Source: Thermoproteota archaeon
GTDB taxonomy: Archaea; Thermoproteota; Nitrososphaeria; Nitrososphaerales; Nitrosopumilaceae
Direction: 5' to 3'
DNA: 64,000 nt
Assembly (NCBI GenBank): GCA_003352285.1
Contig: QQVN01000003.1
Coordinates: 558,812 to 622,811, forward strand
Shown here: in pieces, positions 60,660 to 64,000 of the stretch
Layout of the letters: each line of letters opens with the position of its first letter
Position numbering within the stretch: the stretch's first letter is position 1
The notes under the pieces: generated by a model
What the model was told of the DNA's origin: nothing
What the model saw: the letters and a program-made list of their open reading frames with translations, nothing else
The model's database searches: none
Made by a program: the position numbers and the translations under genes

Positions 60660-63600
60660 TTATGAATTCAAGGTAGTTATTTCAGATAGTTCTGCCCTGT
60701 ATTTTACCTTGATATTTACATCCGAGGTTGCTTGGGCAAATGGAATTATACCATTTGTGGATTCTAATTGGACTGACCAATCACCCACTATTGGGTCAAA
60801 TGAGGTTATTGAGAATCGCTCTAGAGGGTTATTTGCACCAGAGTATTTGATTCGGTATATTTGTCCATCAATCTGAACACTAGTCAAATCACCACGATTT
60901 CCAAATGTAGATGAACTAACCAAGCAAGAATCATCAGATCCAATCACACAGGTTCCTTGTGGAGATACTACCCTAAATCTCATATCAGAATCATCATTAT
61001 TTGATGCATAAATCAATGAGGGTCTTGCAACTACATCACCATTAGCATTTCTAATCAAATCCAACTCGACAAAGTCTTGGATTTGTTTAGACTGTGTTCT
61101 AACAAAGGTATTCAATATACCAGTACTAGTAGACAAATCATTACCATACAAGTCCACCCTGGCACTAATGTTGTAATCTAGTTTTTGAACATTCTTTGGA
61201 ATCATCCAAGATAATTCAACGTCGTTGAATCCTGGTTTGAACAAATACGGAATTGCATCAATAGATCTTCCATCTACTAATAATGTCACTATACCATACA
61301 TTGAGGTAGACTCTTGGTTGTTGATGTATGCGTGGGGTTTGAGAATGGTTCCTTGAGCTTTAATTGTCTGCATATCCATCTCTAATTTTACACTTAATGA
61401 ACTCATATCGATATTGTTTGGTGTTAATCCCAAGAATAGGTGTTCAGAGTCGTTTACTTTACCGTCTGCATTTAATGCATGTATCCAGAATTCAGTTGCA
61501 GGGGATTTTAGTAAAGATGCTGGAACCGTTATGTATACTCTAGAAGTGGTGTTTGAAATTCCAGTCAATTCTTCTACTTTCATCTTTAATCCGGTGTAAT
61601 TACGTTCGATGTTATCATCACCCATTGTAATCAATCTAAGCTCTGCTCTGCGTAACTCGCTTTTTGCATTATCAATTAGTGCAGAGACAGTAACAGATGT
61701 AGGTTCTGTGACATACTCGTATGAACTAGCATCAGTAATGAGCCTGTTTTGATCATCTATGTGAATCTTAAAGTCAAAGATTTGAGGTTTGGAATAAGGA
61801 TCTTCTTTAACTAGATACACGTTTCCTTCACATTCTATTATCTGAATACTTGTGTTAGAAGTGGATGACCCTCCGTCGGCAGACACAACAAAGTACGTCT
61901 CATTTGGATTAATGTATGCCTCATAGACATATCTTGCAACATCAGAATGTTGATTATCTGATGCATATGGTTGATAGTCTGCAAGTTTTGCAGGAATTAT
62001 GCCTGAATGCTTTGTTTGTAAGACCACATTTGTTGGGAATGATTCGCCTGAAACCATTACCTTGACAATGTTATCATCACAGACATTATAGTATACACTA
62101 TCGATGTTTGTTATTCCAGCCGGTTTTGATGGCTTCTCTTGAGACACACCAGATGCACTTCCAGCTCCAGCGCCGGCTCCAACAGGTCCAACACCAACTT
62201 TACCATGACCTGCTTGTGATGAGACACCGCCAGAAGTGCTGGTTACTGGAGACTTCTTTCCACCAATTGCAAACTTGGATGTGTGCTCTACGGCAAACTC
62301 TATCTGTACTTTGCCAGAATGAATTCCTGACTCAATTTCATACTTTGAAACCTCAGTTATTCCAGAGGTCGTCCACACGTTGTTTATCTCATCAAATGTG
62401 TACACTGTAAGATCATCAATGTTGTTTGTTTCAGGCTTTGCTGTCAAGACTGTAAAGGTGTATGATTCTGTATTTGTAGAGTTATCAAAGTCTATTCCAG
62501 TACCATTTGACAATTCGGCTGGGAATCTTGCATTAATGTATAGTAATGTATTCTGTGTTGGGTCCTTCTCAGTGATAGATGGAATGCCTGATTCTATAGG
62601 TGGTTTTGATGCAACTTCATATGTTACATAATCAAGAGTTCCAGGACATGTACCGTTTTCAAATATTGTGAAGTCAACCTTCTTGATGCCACCATATGTT
62701 GGAACTAGTGTGTTATCTAGTGAGTAAATGTATCTTTGACCACAGTTGAATTGTTCAACAGGTTGGGTTGCAAGATATTGACCATAGACATTGCTTTGTG
62801 CTGTAGCTCCCAATATACCAACATAAGACAATGATGTTGAATTTCCAGCATCGGTTGCGTTTAATCTAAATGCATTGATTATAGAATCCGGAGATTCGTT
62901 TGGTAACAACTCTGCAAGTGATTTGTAAAGTAGAGTATACTGTGAATCAGTTGCATTTGAAATTGCAATAGTATTGTTCTTACCTACGAGTTTTGGTGTA
63001 GGTAGATCATTTACCTTTACAATTGGAGTCTGTACTCCGTTCTTAACTTTCGTTAGCTTTATTGGATTAAGCAATGTTCCAAATTGATTACTATCAATAT
63101 TGACATTATCTATGTCAATTACTCCTGAATTAGGCAGATTCGTTGTATTTGTTACAACAACGAATTTCATTAGTGCATTAATGTTAGTGCCGTGTACAGT
63201 GACTAGTCCTTTCTTTGTTATAGGTACGTAACCTGATGGAGTTTGAGTCTGATTTAGTTTGTAACTACCTAGCAGTACATTTAGCAACGAGATCGAGCCA
63301 TTGTTTGATAGATCCGAATCAGGTGATAGGCCATCACTTACTGTCAGAGTTCCAAATCCAGTGTATGGGTTTGGAGTGATACGGTATATTGCACCTGGAA
63401 TCAATGTATTGTTTCGTGTTTCAATAGTGAGCTTTCCTCTAAGACCTACCAAATCTGAAATGCTTAGTGAATCATCAGCTGAGCGATATCTTGTACGCAA
63501 AACAGTTATTGAATCGCTAATGGATGCAGAATCTTGCAATATTCTTCCAAATGTTCTCAATATTTGTGGGTCAGATACAGACATGGAATCGGTCATGAAT

Positions 63601-64000
63601 CTTCTAAATGACGTAGATTTTGATATAGAATCCTGCAATGATGCTGAATCAGTGAATAATCTGCCAAATGAGGTGACCTTTGTGATGGAATCGTCTGTGG
63701 ATAGTGAGTCGGTCATTGCACGGTTGAATTGAACAGATGCAAGAAGTGTGTCAGCTGCAGCTAGTGAGTCAGTCATGAAGCGGTTGAATGAAGTTGATGG
63801 AACAAGTATGTCATTTACAGAGACAGCATCAGTGAATAGACGTGCAAATGAGGTGACCTTTGTGATGGAATCGTCTGTGGATAGTGAATCAGTTATTGTT
63901 CTGCCAAATGTAATGACTCGGAAGATCGAATCATCTGTGGATAGTGAATCAGTTATTGCACGGTTGAATTGAACAGATGCAAGAAGTGTATCAGCTGCAG
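60660..64000 (-). CDS. Giant secreted surface protein (C-terminal part, 5' end outside window)
   Basis: The frame is open to the window end, so at least 1112 residues belong to it. The N-terminal part seen is built of 20-residue repeats (TDS-S-D-SI-TSF-R). A beta-rich region (about 175-590 residues from the first Met in view), a Gly/Ala hinge (GKVGVGPVGAGAGAGSASG) and further Ig-like beta domains follow. No membrane anchor or sorting tail at the C-terminus. Large secreted repeat proteins of this kind are common in Nitrosopumilus relatives. Adhesion or cell-surface layer role is likely, not shown. Confidence 0.8.
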   Translation of the reverse strand, partial: AADTLLASVQFNRAITDSLSTDDSIFRVITFGRTITDSLSTDDSITKVTSFARLFTDAVSVNDILVPSTSFNRFMTDSLAAADTLLASVQFNRAMTDSLSTDDSITKVTSFGRLFTDSASLQDSISKSTSFRRFMTDSMSVSDPQILRTFGRILQDSASISDSITVLRTRYRSADDSLSISDLVGLRGKLTIETRNNTLIPGAIYRITPNPYTGFGTLTVSDGLSPDSDLSNNGSISLLNVLLGSYKLNQTQTPSGYVPITKKGLVTVHGTNINALMKFVVVTNTTNLPNSGVIDIDNVNIDSNQFGTLLNPIKLTKVKNGVQTPIVKVNDLPTPKLVGKNNTIAISNATDSQYTLLYKSLAELLPNESPDSIINAFRLNATDAGNSTSLSYVGILGATAQSNVYGQYLATQPVEQFNCGQRYIYSLDNTLVPTYGGIKKVDFTIFENGTCPGTLDYVTYEVASKPPIESGIPSITEKDPTQNTLLYINARFPAELSNGTGIDFDNSTNTESYTFTVLTAKPETNNIDDLTVYTFDEINNVWTTSGITEVSKYEIESGIHSGKVQIEFAVEHTSKFAIGGKKSPVTSTSGGVSSQAGHGKVGVGPVGAGAGAGSASGVSQEKPSKPAGITNIDSVYYNVCDDNIVKVMVSGESFPTNVVLQTKHSGIIPAKLADYQPYASDNQHSDVARYVYEAYINPNETYFVVSADGGSSTSNTSIQIIECEGNVYLVKEDPYSKPQIFDFKIHIDDQNRLITDASSYEYVTEPTSVTVSALIDNAKSELRRAELRLITMGDDNIERNYTGLKMKVEELTGISNTTSRVYITVPASLLKSPATEFWIHALNADGKVNDSEHLFLGLTPNNIDMSSLSVKLEMDMQTIKAQGTILKPHAYINNQESTSMYGIVTLLVDGRSIDAIPYLFKPGFNDVELSWMIPKNVQKLDYNISARVDLYGNDLSTSTGILNTFVRTQSKQIQDFVELDLIRNANGDVVARPSLIYASNNDDSDMRFRVVSPQGTCVIGSDDSCLVSSSTFGNRGDLTSVQIDGQIYRIKYSGANNPLERFSITSFDPIVGDWSVQLESTNGIIPFAQATSDVNIKVKYRAELSEITTLNS
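63480..64000 (-). repeat. 60-base tandem repeats in the giant surface gene
   Basis: Nine visible units of 20 residues (one of 19), reading TDSLSTDDSI, hydrophobic, then TSFxR. DNA identity is high between units 180 bases apart (63669 and 63849) and 240 bases apart (63760 and 64000), which points to recent duplication. The array runs off the window. Confidence 0.85.

Noticed and set aside
63301..63972. Plus-strand frames in the repeat region
   Set aside because: They mirror the 20-residue repeats of the minus-strand surface gene.
1..64000. CRISPR arrays, insertion sequences, prophage, integrase sites
   Set aside because: No spaced identical repeats with unique spacers, no transposase or integrase motifs; the only repeats are coding.

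Overview
The window looks like a chromosomal segment of an ammonia-oxidizing thaumarchaeon (Nitrososphaerota), most like the marine Nitrosopumilus group. The DNA is AT-rich and densely coded, with no insertion sequences, CRISPR arrays or recognisable tRNA or rRNA genes. The machinery is archaeal: RNA polymerase subunit K, Alba, TFB, family-B DNA polymerase with a PCNA-binding tail, a Hef helicase, an archaeal-type GTPase with a TGS domain, and NadM. Typical thaumarchaeal markers are a stand-alone parvulin, methylmalonyl-CoA mutase with epimerase and MeaB GTPase (the 3-hydroxypropionate/4-hydroxybutyrate carbon-fixation cycle), a plastocyanin-like cupredoxin, a receiver protein with a zinc-ribbon output region, and very large repetitive surface proteins. 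Many starts lie about 25-27 bases downstream of an A/T-rich TATA-like box with no room for a ribosome-binding site, so leaderless transcripts seem common. I used this spacing to choose several start codons.

Layout. 1-2.6 kb: rpoK, alba, a regulator divergent from a synthetase-only asparagine-synthase-like gene, and a tiny YHS-domain gene. 2.7-8.7 kb: an archaellin/pilin-like protein behind a palindrome, an aldo/keto reductase, a UbiA prenyltransferase with a DUF2203 partner, small proteins, an FMN-binding protein, a parvulin and Hef. 8.8-16.2 kb: a plus-strand run of dCMP deaminase, DNA polymerase B, a SemiSWEET-like protein, triosephosphate isomerase, pyruvate phosphate dikinase and an HTH-CBS regulator. 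16.2-23.6 kb: methylmalonyl-CoA epimerase, mutase large subunit and MeaB on the minus strand, an M1 aminopeptidase, the mutase B12 subunit on the plus strand, and ketol-acid reductoisomerase. 23.7-30.8 kb: an antiporter, a TPR-TM-CAP protein, NadM coupled to a tiny zinc-ribbon gene, an EF-Tu-domain-II protein, another zinc-ribbon gene and two response regulators. 30.8-37.5 kb: a secreted deacetylase-like protein overlapping a membrane glycosyltransferase, which looks like an exopolysaccharide pair, then a 3D-domain protein, an RDD protein and an alpha/beta hydrolase. 37.5-48.6 kb: MetG, AhcY, a Rieske protein, NadE, CysS, small regulators, a YchF-like GTPase, a CoA-binding protein, pyrophosphatase and BirA behind a palindrome. 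48.7-58.8 kb: a secreted matrixin-like protease, an antiporter, a ferritin-like protein, a TrmB-family regulator, TFB, three stand-alone Lrp/AsnC ligand-domain proteins, UspA, MsrA, an unusual thioredoxin reductase and a cupredoxin. 58.8-64 kb: surface proteins, ending in the 3' part of a giant gene with 60-base repeats that runs off the window.

How it fits together. TIM and PPDK serve gluconeogenic carbon flow downstream of CO2 fixation, and the mutase set supplies part of the fixation cycle. TrxB, MsrA, the ferritin-like protein, UspA and the cupredoxin point to redox and metal stress handling. The secreted proteins share a so far unnamed tryptophan-rich C-terminal module (about 38 residues, always as a tandem pair) on three unrelated architectures. 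This is the most notable undescribed element I see. Other leads are operator-like palindromes at birA and at the archaellin-like gene, a mutase with His at the usual substrate-contact Tyr position, a thioredoxin reductase lacking the NADPH signature, and a GC-rich hairpin that may be a small RNA.
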